64,000 nucleotides of DNA from Dipetalonema caudispina (lineage: Eukaryota > Nematoda > Chromadorea > Rhabditida > Onchocercidae): assembly GCA_013365325.1 (NCBI GenBank), contig JABVXV010000261.1, positions 25,195-89,194 on the forward strand, written 5' to 3'. The stretch's first letter is position 1. Each line of letters begins with the position of its first letter. The notes beneath the pieces were generated by a model, which saw nothing but the letters and a program-made list of their open reading frames with translations, had not been told where the DNA came from and searched no databases. Made by a program: the position numbers and the translations under genes. Positions 38,235 to 52,925 of this stretch are shown piece after piece.

Positions 38235-41200
38235 AAAGAAATTCGAAATTCCAAAACCAAAATTAAATTCTCAATAAGAAAAAAAATTCCACAAAATTTA
38301 GCTATTTGGGTTTAAATTGACTAAAATTGAAATTTTAAAATTTCAAACTTTATTGTTAGAAGTGTATTACAAAGAGTATTGCTTTTTATATTTTTACATT
38401 GAATTTTTGCTAATTAAACTATTTGATTTTGAAAGAATTACTTCGTTTCAATAAAGTATAAAAGTTGATATTAAAGCAGGTTTTACTTCTGTGCTTCCAA
38501 CAAATTCATCATACTTAACCGTAATTGTTATTTACTACGATGAACCCAATATTAATTTTATTAGTTAAAACAAAAAAAAAAAGAAAAAAAAAGTGAAAGC
38601 TTGTTTAAATGTTTTTCACCATTCTATCTCTGTCTTCTTTTACCTTTCTTTTTCATCCTACTTCTTGTCATTTTCTCTTTCTTTTTTTTTTTCTTTTTTT
38701 TTTTTTTTGTAAAAATGAAATCGAAAAGTTTTCGCATTCTTGCATACTTTTTTTTGCACACTGCAAATAACTATTGCTTTTTTCTTTTCTTTTTTTGTCC
38801 TTCTTTCTCATCTACAACTACTGTTAATTTCATTATTATTTAAAGGAATTTTTTGATCAATTCTATTGCATCTTCTATTTAGCTTTTGACTTATGCATTA
38901 TTTCTATTTTTTCACTTTTTTTTTTACTAATGATTATTTCATAAGAAATGAAAATTCCACGATTTAATTTTCATTTTGCCAATAATATATAGATTTATTA
39001 CAATCTATGCTTTTTCGTGTAAATTGATTAAATAACCCATAAAATCAATTTTATGTAAAAAAAAAAAAAAAAAAAAAAAAAAGAAAACGTTCAACTAATT
39101 GAATATTTTCAATGTGATTTACCTTCTAACTATCCCTCAAATAAATACGAAACTGTTGAAAATAAGAATGACAAAAAAGTGAAGCGAAAACTAAACTTCT
39201 CGGAAACTTTCCCAAAAGTTAACTTCATTATGTTATTTTGAAATTATGATAAAATGACTGACGTACAAGAAGTTTATTAATTAATCAAAAATTGGTTTAC
39301 CAAAGAATACAGACTGGAATTTCATGAAGCAACTTTTTGTCTTTTTTTAGCTTAAAAGATGAATGAAGAAATAAATATTTTATTTCCTTGATTTTTCTTT
39401 AGAAATGTAATGAACCAAAAATAAATTTCGAAATATTTTAAATTACCTAAAAAAGAAGCAAAAATTAATTTAAGGAATTTTTTCAAAAAACTGATGAGCA
39501 AAAATTGGAAATTCATAAATCTAATAAAAACATAATTAAATCAATTAGAAAACCAAACAAACTATTTTATTCCTTTTGCATACCAAATAATTTTAGAACC
39601 AAACTTTCGTCTTTTCATTCATTAAAAAAAAAAATTAAAAGTATTATTGTAAAATAAAAAGTACGGAAGAAATCGTAAAAAAAAAAAACAATCGGAAATG
39701 ATATTATAACGTAGGAATTGTTTATTGTTTTCAGTTCTAAGTATTATTTATTTTCAGTTATTGAAAAAATTTTCTGCTTTTTCTTATTAACCATTTCAAA
39801 AGTAAAATTTTTTACCTCTTACTTTCACGCTACTAAAAGTTAAAATGAAAAGAAAACTGGAAAAAAAAATGGTTCAGGGAATAGTTGTATTTCAAAATGA
39901 ATTTTTTCCAGAAAGTTTTTACAATTTCATTCATAAATTATTTCTGATTAAATTTAAATAAAGCATTTTACTATATTAGAAGAATATTTTAAACTTAAAC
40001 ATTTTTGTTGTCTTAGAAGAATACAATAAAAATCATTGAAAAAAATTTTTGTCATGTTTAAATGATGAATCATAAATGAATTTATAAATTCAGCTCATCA
40101 CTTAATCTAATTAAACTATTATTTCGCCTTGTATAGCATTTCTTTTCCTAACTAAAATTATCCATAACGTTTGATTCAGATCTTTGATCTATAAAATTTT
40201 GTTAAATTTTATTTACATTTTGTTTTATTTCAATTTGACTGCAAATTTTTCTTGGAGTTTTTTTTTGAAATCTATTCAAATAAACTTTGAACTGTTCATT
40301 TCATGTATCATCATAATTTTACATGTTCTTTCAAATGTACTTCAGCATCCTTATTTTAATATTTAAGGCTTTTGAAATTCAAAATAGACCATATACTTTT
40401 ATACATTAAAACCATTGCTCTGTCTTTAAGGCCACTAAAAGTTCAAATAGAAGATGAATATGGCCATTACCGAAAAGTAAGTACAATAGGCTATATCAAG
40501 ATGCAAATCCAACTATTATTCTAATTTAAATGAAATTACTTTTTACCATTAGGTATTATTCAGTTACCTTTACTTTACGTGGAATGTTACTTGGTAAAAA
40601 TAACTACTCAGGTGCTTAGCTCAAAAAAAAGTTTATCAGTGAAAGGAAAAAGAAGCAATGATTGATCAATTCCATTCCTGATTGATTCCAATGATTAATT
40701 GCATTCTTAAATTACTCCCAAATGATCATCATCATCATACAATTCCTGTTCCATTATCTTCCAATTTATTTTATTACTCATATTTTGCGTAATAAATAAG
40801 ACCATATTATATATTCAATAAATATATATTCAATAAATTAATTAATAACTATATACTCAATAATAAATTAAAACAACATATTATATATTCAATAAATTAA
40901 TTAATTCTAAAATTGAGTCCGTAAAATGTGTATTATTTTACAACTACAATGCAAATGTTACAATATGCAAGAGTGCATCATCCATGGTAAATTAACAATT
41001 ACTTTTCAACATTACAAGTAATTAGCAAATATATTGAATTAAATTGTGAATGATACGAATAAAATCTAACTTAGATGATGAAAGTTAAAAGTAAAATCAG
41101 AATGAACAGCTACACATTAATGATAAAATTACCAGTGTTATTAACAGTTATCAAGTACAATCATTATCCATCAAATAAAACCAGATAATTTAATCGCTTA

Positions 41201-42319
41201 AAATAGTACCGAAAAAAAAACCGAACTAACATCATAATCGCAAATTTTCTTTTAGAACAAAAATTTACCATCTTATTGAACAAATACATTGAATGAAATT
41301 GCAGTAACAAAGTAAGCTAAGTTAGATTTTCTAAATTATAATTCCAAATTTGCATGCTTAATTCGTCAACTTTGATTGTACTTTTATTTTAAGAATTAAA
41401 ACGAATAATATGTGATGACAAATTCCTTCAAATTTAATTAATTTTATTTATTCATAAATGATCAAAGGTGAAATAAAATTAAAAGAAAAGAAAAAATCTT
41501 TAATACATTGTATAAACAAATATGTAAAAAATGATTGCTGCATCGATCAATTGATCAGTTTACTTCATCTTTCTTCTTTTTGTTCTAATTTTATTTTTAT
41601 TTTCATTTCAGTTAGTGCTAACATTTCTTATCATTTCGTATTCATTTGACCTGTCAGTTAAAATTAATTTACAATAAATATTTATTCAATTATTTATTTT
41701 AAATTTGTTTTCTTCAATCTAATTTTCCGAAAAAAAATTGGTTCATGATTTCGTCATATAAAATTTCGTACTGATAAAAAATTATAAATAGTATTTTGAA
41801 ATGGAATTTTTTCAAGTTTTTTTCGAGTGTTAAATACCAACAATTTTGACATCAACAAAATTTTTTTTTCTCTAAAAAGAATTTTTTCCTAAAATTACGA
41901 TGAACTTTCCTGAACGACATTTTTACAAAGTTTCTTTTGCTATTCCTTCAAAACTTTCATACATTTTTCCTATGATGGCATTGTAATATTGCGACAAGAA
42001 AGTATTTTAGGAACAGAAGTAAATATTAGACGTGAAAAAAAGGATAAGAAGAATTGACAACACATCAAGAAATAATGCAAATCTTAAAGATCGTTTAATG
42101 AAAAAAATCCCAACCTTTGAACTCTTTTGGCACAAATTTTGCGGAGGAAAAAAATTAACTTTTTGATCACGAAAGAAATAATATCAGAAAAGTTTTTTCT
42201 TCCCAAATTTCTTCAACTGTCTAAGCTTAAAACTAAAAAATTTTGTTAAATTTTTTTGTCCTTTATAGATCAAATTTTGATTTCAGATAATTAATTGAGT
42301 CAAATTACTTCATAATTGC

Positions 42320-42428
42320 ACTGTTTTGATAAGTTTGTTGATGTTGATAACAAATATTTTTGTTGACGAAATAATTGAACTGTTTTGATAAGTTTGTTGA
42401 TGCTGATAACAAATACTTTTGTTATCAC
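42320..42428. repeat. Two tandem copies of a unit of about 59 bp
   Basis: ACTGTTTTGATAAGTTTGTT followed by GATG(T/C)TGATAACAAATA(T/C)TTTTGTT starts at 42320 and again at 42379. The copies differ by two transitions over the shared 50 or so bases. Confidence 0.85.
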
Positions 42429-42698
42429 TAAATTTATCTGCATGATAGTTAATGATATTTTGCTAATTTAAAAAGAGCTCCTACTTCAATCATATAATCA
42501 TTTCATTCATTTTTATTAATTTTAAACAGAAATTTGTCTCTTATTTTAATTTCACATATATTTATGCAAAATTTTTCGGAAATAATTAAATGTTTAAGAT
42601 TTGAAATTTATAACAAAATTTTTTTAATGAGAAACATTTTCGATACTTTCAACAATTATCCTATATTAAAGCCAATTTAATATAGAAGGTATAATTTT

Positions 42699-42701
42699 CA
42701 G
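42699..42701 (+). promoter_or_regulatory. Probable trans-splice acceptor of the tyrosinase gene
   Basis: TATAATTTTCAG ends at 42701 and is followed by a 12-nt leader and the tyrosinase ATG. No upstream exon is evident, which fits spliced-leader addition. Confidence 0.5.
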
Positions 42702-42713
42702 ATTTGATGCAAA

Positions 42714-45700
42714 ATGATTTCATTTAACAGTTACTTAATAATTTTGTTACTGAAATTGATAAGCGTTATCATATTCATGACATCTTTAGCTCGATCTCAA
42801 GAAATGATGCTACCTATTGATTGCAATCAAGCACCTCCTGGTTTGTTTCATTTTTTTTTTGTTCAATCCTTATGTCCAGTTTCTGAAACGTTTTCATATA
42901 ATTTTGAATATGCAAATTTTTTACTTCATTTGGAACGTTGTATAAAACAGATGTAAATCGTAATTGTTAAATAGTTTTGAAGCAATACAAGAATATCTCT
43001 TAACAACTTCAGATCACTCCAGAGAATATCATCCATGTCGATTAATGTAAATTTACACATCAATTTAATTAGTTGATAAATGAAATGAAAACGAAAAATT
43101 GATGTTTGATATTATCAGTATTAGTTGAAAAAGTGATATAATTTGTTGGGTAATTGTGACATTATTAAAAAGTAATTTATCACTGAATGATTACACATTC
43201 CAACAAAATATCATCATACTTTTCGTTGAGAAATATGAAATTTCAACTAAATTATCATATTATCTCAGGAAATAGTGACGATATAGAAGGTAATTATCAG
43301 GCTTTTTGGAAATTTGTCGTCAGCTACGTCAATTCGATATACTTGCAAGAGCAGATCTATCATTTGCCGTTCCGCAATCTCAACTAATTGTCAGTGCACC
43401 CGCAGTATCGCACAATTTTCAGCTTTCTCCCGCAATACCGCATCAATCTTCATTTGTTCCAACAGTTTATGATTGTTTGGATTTGCAATGCTTATGTCCA
43501 TATTTTGGGGTAAATATTTTAGCTCTTATCTTATTTCAAATTTTTTTTTTTCATTGACTTTTGTAATTTGAATTTATTTTAAAAACGGATTTTTTCGATG
43601 AATAGAAAATACTCTTCGTTGTTGGTCAATTAGATCTAATCAAAATTAACTTCTGACTTCTAGGATATCCTGAAATTAGTCATGAAAATTTGAAGTGTCA
43701 AGGAATGATCATTACATTGCAGGGCGGTACATCAGCAGATGGAAAATGTCATTTACATGATGGTCAAATACTACAACGAGCAGTCCGGAAGGAAATTCGT
43801 ATGTTGAGCGATAATGAAAGAGAACGATTTTTTAATGCAATTCAACAGCTTAAACTTTCAGGAGAATACGATCGTTTAGCAATTATACATCGGCAGGTAC
43901 ATATCTGAAAGATATGGAAATTTATTTGTCTCTTTTTTTTTTCTTTCAATTTTTTGGATAAAACTCAAATAAGATAACAATGAACAATATCAAAATTCAA
44001 ATTTTTCCTTCTAATTTAGAAAGGATGCTTTAGATTGTGGTAAAATATGAATGTATCAAGGAGTAGAAATTGGAAAAGTTGAAGATTTAAGTCTTAAAGT
44101 TCTAAAATATAAAATTGTTAATTAAAAAGTTCCAAAATCTCATACTTTCATGTCTAAAGAAAATCCTAAATAGTTGCATGAGAAAGGTAAGAATTTGATT
44201 CACATCTGTGCTCTTAAAGTAAATCGAATTTTATGTCGTTATTTCAAAGGTTAAAGGAAAGTTCAAATCAATATACACAGAAACTATAACAAAAATTATT
44301 ATAGCATTTTAGATAATACAAATTCATATAAGCAAATAATAATATTCATTATTATAATTAGTAATACAAAATGATATGGTAATTAAACGATGCTTATAGG
44401 AAGCATCAGGAAGCGGAGCACATTCTGGACCATCATTTTTGTTATGGCATCGGGAATATTTAAAAAGGTATGAAATTTTTTTTAAATCTTCTCTATACTA
44501 TTGCTTGAATTTCTTAATGTAAAAAAATGTTATGCAAATATCTTCTTGAATATTTAGACGAAGAAATATAATACTTCAAAATAAAATTCATTGATCAATT
44601 CCGAGAGTTACGTAGTATTTTTAAAAATAATAAAAATCTTTTTTGATTTATGTTAAAAGTGAAATAAGGTTATTATCAAAATCGAATGATCAATTTTGCT
44701 TTGAAATTTGTAATTGTTGGTTTTTTTTGGTATCTTTTTTCCTGGTAAATTATTAAAATTTGTAGCATTTTGACTCTTTAAATTGTTATAAAATCAAAGG
44801 ATAAAATTTCAAATTTATCTCATATTTAAAATTTATTCATGCAATAGAGAACTGAGAAATTATCGATTGTAATAATAAGCAATTTATAACTTAAGTTATT
44901 TTTAGTTTTTTCTTTTTTTTAAAAAAAGAAAAAAAAAACGAGAAAAAGATATACTGCAAGATACATATGCAAAATTATTTACCTTTTTGTTCATACTTTT
45001 CAAATTTCTTCTTCATCTCACTTTAAATCAACTTTCGAAATTCTCATCCCTTCCTATATTTTAGGAATTTTTAAATCAAATTAAAATTGATAAATTTAAT
45101 TCTTTTTCGCATAGGATGGAAATTGCATTACGTCTAATTGATCCATTGATTGCATTACCATATTGGGATTCATCTTTGGATCAACATTTATCTGATCCTA
45201 AAGATTCTATTATGTGGAGTTCTACCCTAATGGGGGAGAGCAATTCGAAAGGACAAGTAATTAATGGACCATTTGCTGAATTTACTACACTTGAAGGTCA
45301 TCCAACTATAACAAGGTTTAAAAATTATTTTAATCTGTTCATCTCATCAGATTTCTTAAAATTATCTTTTAAGCCTAAAGAATTCATCAAATTATTTTAT
45401 TCAGGCATCTTGGACAAGAAGGACATTTATTTACAGATCAAAATATTAATACAGTTTATGCTAAAAATACAATTGAAGGAATATTAGCCTATACGGCACC
45501 AACGCAAGGCAAGCTTATAGATCAAATAAATAGTTAGTTATTTGGTTATGATGATAATAACTAATTATTATTAAAATAATGATATAAGCAAGGAGAAAGA
45601 TTAGGAAGAGAGGAGAAGGAAATTGATTACGATTTTTTAATCTTTTGAAAATCTTTCATCTACATAAATTTGAATTCTCCAAGTATGAAAAGAAAAATTT

Positions 45701-48005
45701 TGCTAGTAAAATCAATAGAAGATTTTTTTTTTAAAGACTTTTTGACAACAAAATTTTGAAAATTTCTTTCAAAATAAATATTAGAATAGTAGTAAATTTG
45801 CATAATAGTTTCGGGTAGTCATGGATTACGGATGGAATTCTTTGGATTTTCCCGATATTCATTTATTTTAATAAATTCATCATTACTTATCTTTCAGCTT
45901 GTCCATATCCACCAAATTTCTCTGCCCTCGAATATTACCATGCCAGCGTTCATATCTGGGTAGGTGGTGATATGAAGCCTCCGCTGACCTCTGCTAATGA
46001 CCCCGTCTTCTTCCTTCATCATTCCTTTGTTGATTATATATTTGAAAATTGGCGACAAATGCATCAAAATCGAATACAACGTGAACAAGTATGTACTGTA
46101 TAAATTGTAAAAATTAACATTTCTTTCCTTTTTTTAATTTATTTTAATCAACAAGCTATTCGCCATTTCGAGCAATCCTAATTAAAAGAAAATTTAATGC
46201 TGGAATTTGTTCCAAGTTATGAGGAAAAACAAAAAGGATAAACAAAGGTTACCAAGGAAGTGAAGATAAGGAGGAAAAAAAAATGACAAATTTTGATCTT
46301 ATTTTAATCACAAAAAAAAGAAAAAAGAAATTTTTAATAATTTCTAATAATTAGCTATTAAGTACAATTTCAATTTCTTTTTTTTTTTTTTTTTTTTTCA
46401 ATAGCATTATACGACTTGTTGTCATGAAAATTTTCATAAGTTTTTAATTTTTTTCTTCTTTCATTTTCTTTTTTTTTTTTTTTTTTTTTGAAAGTAAATT
46501 TTTGTTTCTTTAGGTAATTTTTATCAGAAAATTACAAAAGAAATAATATAAAATAATCATACTGTTAATTATTGATTAATTCAGGATTTTCCCGAAGAGA
46601 TTACATCTTGTACAACTTCATTTCATTTTGCTAATGCAAATATGCGCCCATTTAATTTAGTAAACAAACAAGGCAAGTAAATTTGATTAATTTTTTTTCT
46701 ATCATTTACATTTATGATAGAAAAGATCACAGATAAAACGATATGTTTAAGTTTAACTTGAATTAATTAATCATTGAAACTAATTATGTAGGTTTATCGA
46801 ATGCATACACCGATTATTTGTATACTTATGCATCACGACCAAAATGTAGCAATAATGAACCAAATTGTCATTCACAATTTTTATTTTGTGATTTACTAAA
46901 TGGTCCTGCACATTGTGTTTCAAAAATTAAACTTGGAAAACGATGTGAAAAATTTGCTGGTGAAGATGCATGTTATATGGGAATATGTTTGGATGGTGAA
47001 TGTAAACCGAAAATTGTTACTTCGGTGAGTAAAATGTTGAAAAAATTGATAGAAAATATGATTATTTTGGTAGAAGTAATTTGATCGCTTAATTATAGCT
47101 TAGTTTTAATATCTTTAGTATTTATTTTTGTTTCATTTAGAAAACATCTACTTCAACAACTCAATCATTCAATCATACTACATCTTTACGTATTACTCAA
47201 TCTTCTTCTCAACATCATACCACAATTTTACCTGTAATGCAACATGCTAAGAATTGGTCAACTTTAAAGAATAAAATTCTTGATCAGATTCTTAATTCTG
47301 TCAAAACAACAACAACAACAATGGTAATTTCAAATCATATTATTTCAATTCGTAATCATTTTTGTAATGAAAAAAAGAAAAAAAAAGAATAAATGATATT
47401 GAAAAATGATTTAAAATAATTAAAAATTAATAGGCAATGGAAATAACATGTTTAAACGATAATCCATGCTGTAACTTATGGGCCAAGAATACTGGATGTC
47501 ACAATAATACTGAATATATGAGAATGAATTGTCGTAAAAGTTGTGGTTATTGTAGAAGCACTGATAATAAACAAAATGGTAATGAAAGTATTTTTCTGGT
47601 CCAAATAAAAAATTCTTTAAAATTTCCATCAATTAATGTAAATATTTGGATTAGCACATTTTAAACTAGCAGCAAATTAAAATAAAAATTTGGTTTGTTT
47701 CAGATAAAATTTCCAAATAATCAAAATGAAATAAAGCAATTGTGAAAGAATTGGATTGCAAAAATTTTTAGTTTTAATCTGATTTAAATTAAAAACAATT
47801 ATTATTTAATATTAATTATATATATTTTCGATTCTAAAAAGCATTTCTAGGTTGCTTTGATCGGCATATTTCATGTTTCTACATGCAATTGCAAGGTGAA
47901 TGCATTCGAAATAACCAATGGATGGCTGAAAACTGCCAAGCTAGCTGTGGCTGGTGTAATTTATCGACTTATGATCTGTGTATCAGAACATCGCATTTAA
48001 AATAA
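42714..48005 (+). CDS. tyr: Secreted tyrosinase with two C-terminal ShK (SXC) domains
   Basis: A type-3 copper oxidase that oxidises phenols; in nematodes it is likely linked to cuticle or eggshell tanning (inference). Exons: 42714-42840, 43301-43509, 43664-43896, 44400-44467, 45115-45315, 45405-45508, 45898-46088, 46585-46672, 46792-47024, 47141-47323, 47434-47578, 47851-48005, about 645 aa. A signal peptide (hydrophobic [14 protein letters not shown]) precedes CLCPYFG. The CuA site is YDRLAIIH...[16 protein letters not shown]. The CuB site is [12 protein letters not shown]...[19 protein letters not shown] Cys-rich region and a Thr/Ser linker lead to ShK 1 (CCNLWA...CRKSCGYC) and ShK 2 (CFYMQLQ...CQASCGWC). 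Two introns start with GC. The exon 2/exon 3 junction needs one extra G to stay in frame. A TTTTCAG acceptor 12 nt before the ATG suggests trans-splicing. Confidence 0.94.
45509..45897 (+). other. GC-AG intron in tyrosinase
   Basis: The exon ends ACGCAAG and the intron begins GCAAGC, with no GT donor nearby. It ends ATCTTTCAG. Only this donor joins ..APTQ to ACPYPPNF in frame. Confidence 0.85.
46673..46791 (+). other. GC-AG intron in tyrosinase
   Basis: The exon ends AAACAAG and the intron begins GCAAGTAAAT. The alternative GT donor four bases on (GTAAAT) gives the wrong phase for the next exon ([10 protein letters not shown]). This context is a close match to the GC-donor consensus AG|GCAAGT. 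Confidence 0.85.
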
Positions 48006-49021
48006 TTAGGCAAAAATATTTGTTAATCGTCTAAACTTTACTCAGATAATGTAGAATCAGCAGGTTATTTCCTCAGATAATGTAAAACCGGCAGGTTATT
48101 ATGAACACAATTTTTCATTTCAAATATTGGAATAATTCGTTTAAATTATAGAGAGTATTTATTTGGGAATTTTCATTAATGTTATTCAATCAATTATTTC
48201 GAATATCCAGCAAAATTTCGAATAATTTATAGAAATTATAAATGTATAGAAAGAGGTATAATTGAGAAGAGATTAAATTCCTTTCTTTTTTCATGAATTA
48301 AATTTCTTATAATTCTAACTAATCTAAAAAAAACTCATCTTTTATTATTGCTTACATTTTGTACATGTTCTTTCTTTCTATATATTTGCTGTATTTAACT
48401 TCAATAATAAGCACTTTCACCAATTTTTATGATCTTCTATTTCCTTTCTAAACATTCCTTGTTCATGCCTTTCTCTACTTTTTTTTCTTTTCTGCACTTC
48501 ACTGCCAAATTCGTTACCAGCATTATGTCTCATTAGATTTTACAACTTAATAAAAATTTAATAAACAGAAGTTGGAAATGATCAGACCATTTCACAAGTT
48601 CGGTGATTAAGAATTTGAAAAACGGAAAATAAGACCGCCTTCGCACCAATGTTCCATGCACATGATCAAGATGCAACTAAGTACCGCATGTTAATCTTTC
48701 ATGAGATCAACCCATTATTTGATCGCATTGAAATCACAACTCTGTCACGAAACTGTACGACCATAGGAAAAACAAGTCTCTTATCACCTTGAAATATCAA
48801 ATAATTATGAGCTAACAGATACTACTTATAGATATTACCTTGAATCCAAGCATTCTACTTCAGATCCGCTCAGCTTCAAATTTGTTTCAAGCTTTCTCTC
48901 GAACTTATTACCAAAACCACCTGCGACGCACCATAGTGTAGTGCACTATGCATAAAACACATATGGATAACGAATTTATTGCGAAACGCTTCCAAAAAAC
49001 AATATAAATAACAGCGCGAGT
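48006..49021. other. Convergent intergenic region between tyrosinase and RPS27A
   Basis: This region takes the 3' ends of two converging genes. It contains an imperfect tandem pair of about 29 bp near 48041-48100 (CTCAGATAATGTA...GCAGGTTATT). No exon was seen. Confidence 0.5.
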
Positions 49022-50708
<1,687 letters not shown>

Positions 50709-52833
50709 ATGCCACTGAACATATATCGAATATTAATTGATGGAATATTGGTTATCATTGCAAGTACTGTTTTGACGTACTATCGAGATATCAGTAATGG
50801 AAATGTTGTTGAAGAGAAAGAAGCAATTGTTGAGATTGCAAAGATTACCAAAAGTCAACAGGATGAACTTTACGCAATCGCCCGAAAGCTTGTGGAATCC
50901 GGAAAGGGTATTTTAGCCGCTGATGAAAGCATTGGTAAGGTATTACGACATTTTATCAAAGTTTAAATTAATTTTGAAATATCTTTCATCTTTATAAGTA
51001 TCGTACTAGCTACCGTATGATAAAAATTGATATCGCTTCATTCTACATCCTTATACATTACATATGATATTAGTAATTTCACACTATTAGTTTAATGACA
51101 TGAAGATCCAGGAAATTTACCAATGTTATAATTTTCAGACACAATAGGTAAACGATTCGCTACGATTGGCATGGTAAATAATGCGACGAACCGAAACAAT
51201 TACCGATATTTGCTGTTCACAACACCAAATATATCGCAGTATATTTCAGGAATTATATTACATGAAGAAACATTTAATCAGGTTGAGAATAGTTGATTGG
51301 TTGTGTTCAGAATAACAAAAAACAGTTCCAGTTTCGTTCTTACGAACTTAAAAATGTGTGAACAATGTGTATCCAGTAACCATTAAAATTAATTTATTCG
51401 GATATTGTTAAGTTGAAACTAAAAATTTCTTTTTCGAAAATTTGCAAAGAATTTATAAGGGAAGAGAATATTCTCTTTGTTCTTTTTGTGATATCTTCTA
51501 ATTTATTAGAGAGATGAAGCTGGTAAACGTTTTGTGGACATTATCAGGGAAGCCGGTATGTTACCGGGAATCAAGCTTGACAAAGGTCTTGAACAGTTTG
51601 ATGGAAGTTTAGAATACATCACAAGAGGTGAGTAAATCATTACGTAATTGAAATGTTAATTTCTGGATTTCTTTGTTTGATAAGATATGTGATTCTTTGT
51701 TTTTAAATGGAAGAAACCGAAAACAGAATCCAAATATTTCATACACAGTGTTGTGTTATAGGCTTGGACGATTTAAAGGAAAGGGCTGTATATTTCAAAA
51801 AAGGTGGGTGTCAATTTGCAAAATGGCGTTGTGTATATGTGATTTCCGAAGTTACGCCATCACGAAAAGTTCTAAAAGAAAACGCCAAGATACTAGCACA
51901 ATACGCAATTTCAAGTCAGCAGGCGGGGCTGGTACCAATAATCGAACCGGAGGTTATTTTCATGAATCTAAATTGTTTGCTAATTTAAATGGTTAGTTCG
52001 TGGGAATGCAATACTTTATATTCCAATCATATTTGATCAGCAGAGATTATTTTAAATGTATTTTAGGTTCTTTGCGATGGTAAACATAATTTAGAAAGAG
52101 TTGGAAAGGTTACGGAACAAGTCTTAGCAGAAGTTTATAAATCACTTCATGATCATAGCGTTTATCTTGAAGGTACTCTTCTGAAACCAAATATGGTTGT
52201 ATCATCAAACACAGATAAGGTTGTTATTTCAACTTTAGTAAGGGGCAGAATTTTAGGATTTTTACTGTTACGTTATGAAGGGCATTAACAAAGCATTATT
52301 TTAAAAAGTTTCAAATTACATTCAAATTTGCAAGAGCTACAGTACAAAGGATTAATTTTCGAAACGGCAGTTATGAATTCAAGATTGGACACGACAAAAT
52401 CGCTAAAGAAACATTACGATCGCTAACGAGAACAGTGCCTGCAGCAGTGCCTGGTATTGTTTTCTTGTCCGGTGGTCAGCTGGAGAGTAACGCTACTAGG
52501 AATTTGAATGAAATTAATAAGATAGCAATCAACAAACCATGGAAACTTTCTTTCAGGTTTGCGTCGTTTTATATTCCTGAAGACATCCTATCAGTAATCT
52601 TTTTGGAAACTCGAATTCCATTTGCTGCAGTCTCTAAGACCGTTATAATTATAAAATATGCTTACAGTTACGGCCGAGCTCTACAAACTTCAGCTCTAAA
52701 AGCATGGATGATAAGTGGTCCAAACGAGGCACAAGCAACATTTCGACACAGAGCAAAACTTAATGCTTTGGCTGCCGAAGGAAACTACATCGATGGTCTT
52801 GAATTTAAAAAAAATGAAAACTATTTGGTTTAA
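50709..52833 (+). CDS. aldo: Class I fructose-bisphosphate aldolase, divergent, with N-terminal hydrophobic segment
   Basis: It cleaves fructose-1,6-bisphosphate in glycolysis through a Schiff-base lysine. Exons: 50709-50934, 51139-51281, 51510-51627, 51762-51952, 52067-52219, 52384-52556, 52668-52833, giving 389 aa. Active-site stretches are retained: [10 protein letters not shown] (Asp33 region), IKLDKG (Lys107), FAKWRC (Lys146), PIIEPE (Glu187), [10 protein letters not shown] (Schiff-base Lys229) and FLSGGQ. Unusual points: about 43 extra N-terminal residues with a hydrophobic stretch ([18 protein letters not shown]) before the normal start at [12 protein letters not shown], and a shortened C-terminus ending NYLV instead of the usual HAY, so the C-terminal Tyr is missing. 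An out-of-frame ATG four bases upstream could reduce initiation at the chosen start. Whether it is membrane-anchored, secreted or cytosolic is open. Confidence 0.92.
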
Positions 52834-52925
52834 AAAGATCTTGACTTAGTAATATATATTCTTCCTTTCTATACACAAATGACTAAACATATAATGGCAT
52901 ACTTATTTCTTTACATTTACTAAAT

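Larger units (their letters stand above)
35494..42713. other. 7-kb gene-poor, AT-rich region
   Basis: No gene could be supported between the phosphatase and the tyrosinase. The region holds unusually many poly-A/poly-T runs (for example 36900, 37075, 37300, 37525, 37965, 38205, 38690 and 39060). Its open frames are short and low in complexity. The exceptions are an ATG-less, protein-like frame at 36437-36577 (see findings) and a duplicated segment near 42320-42430. Confidence 0.6.
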
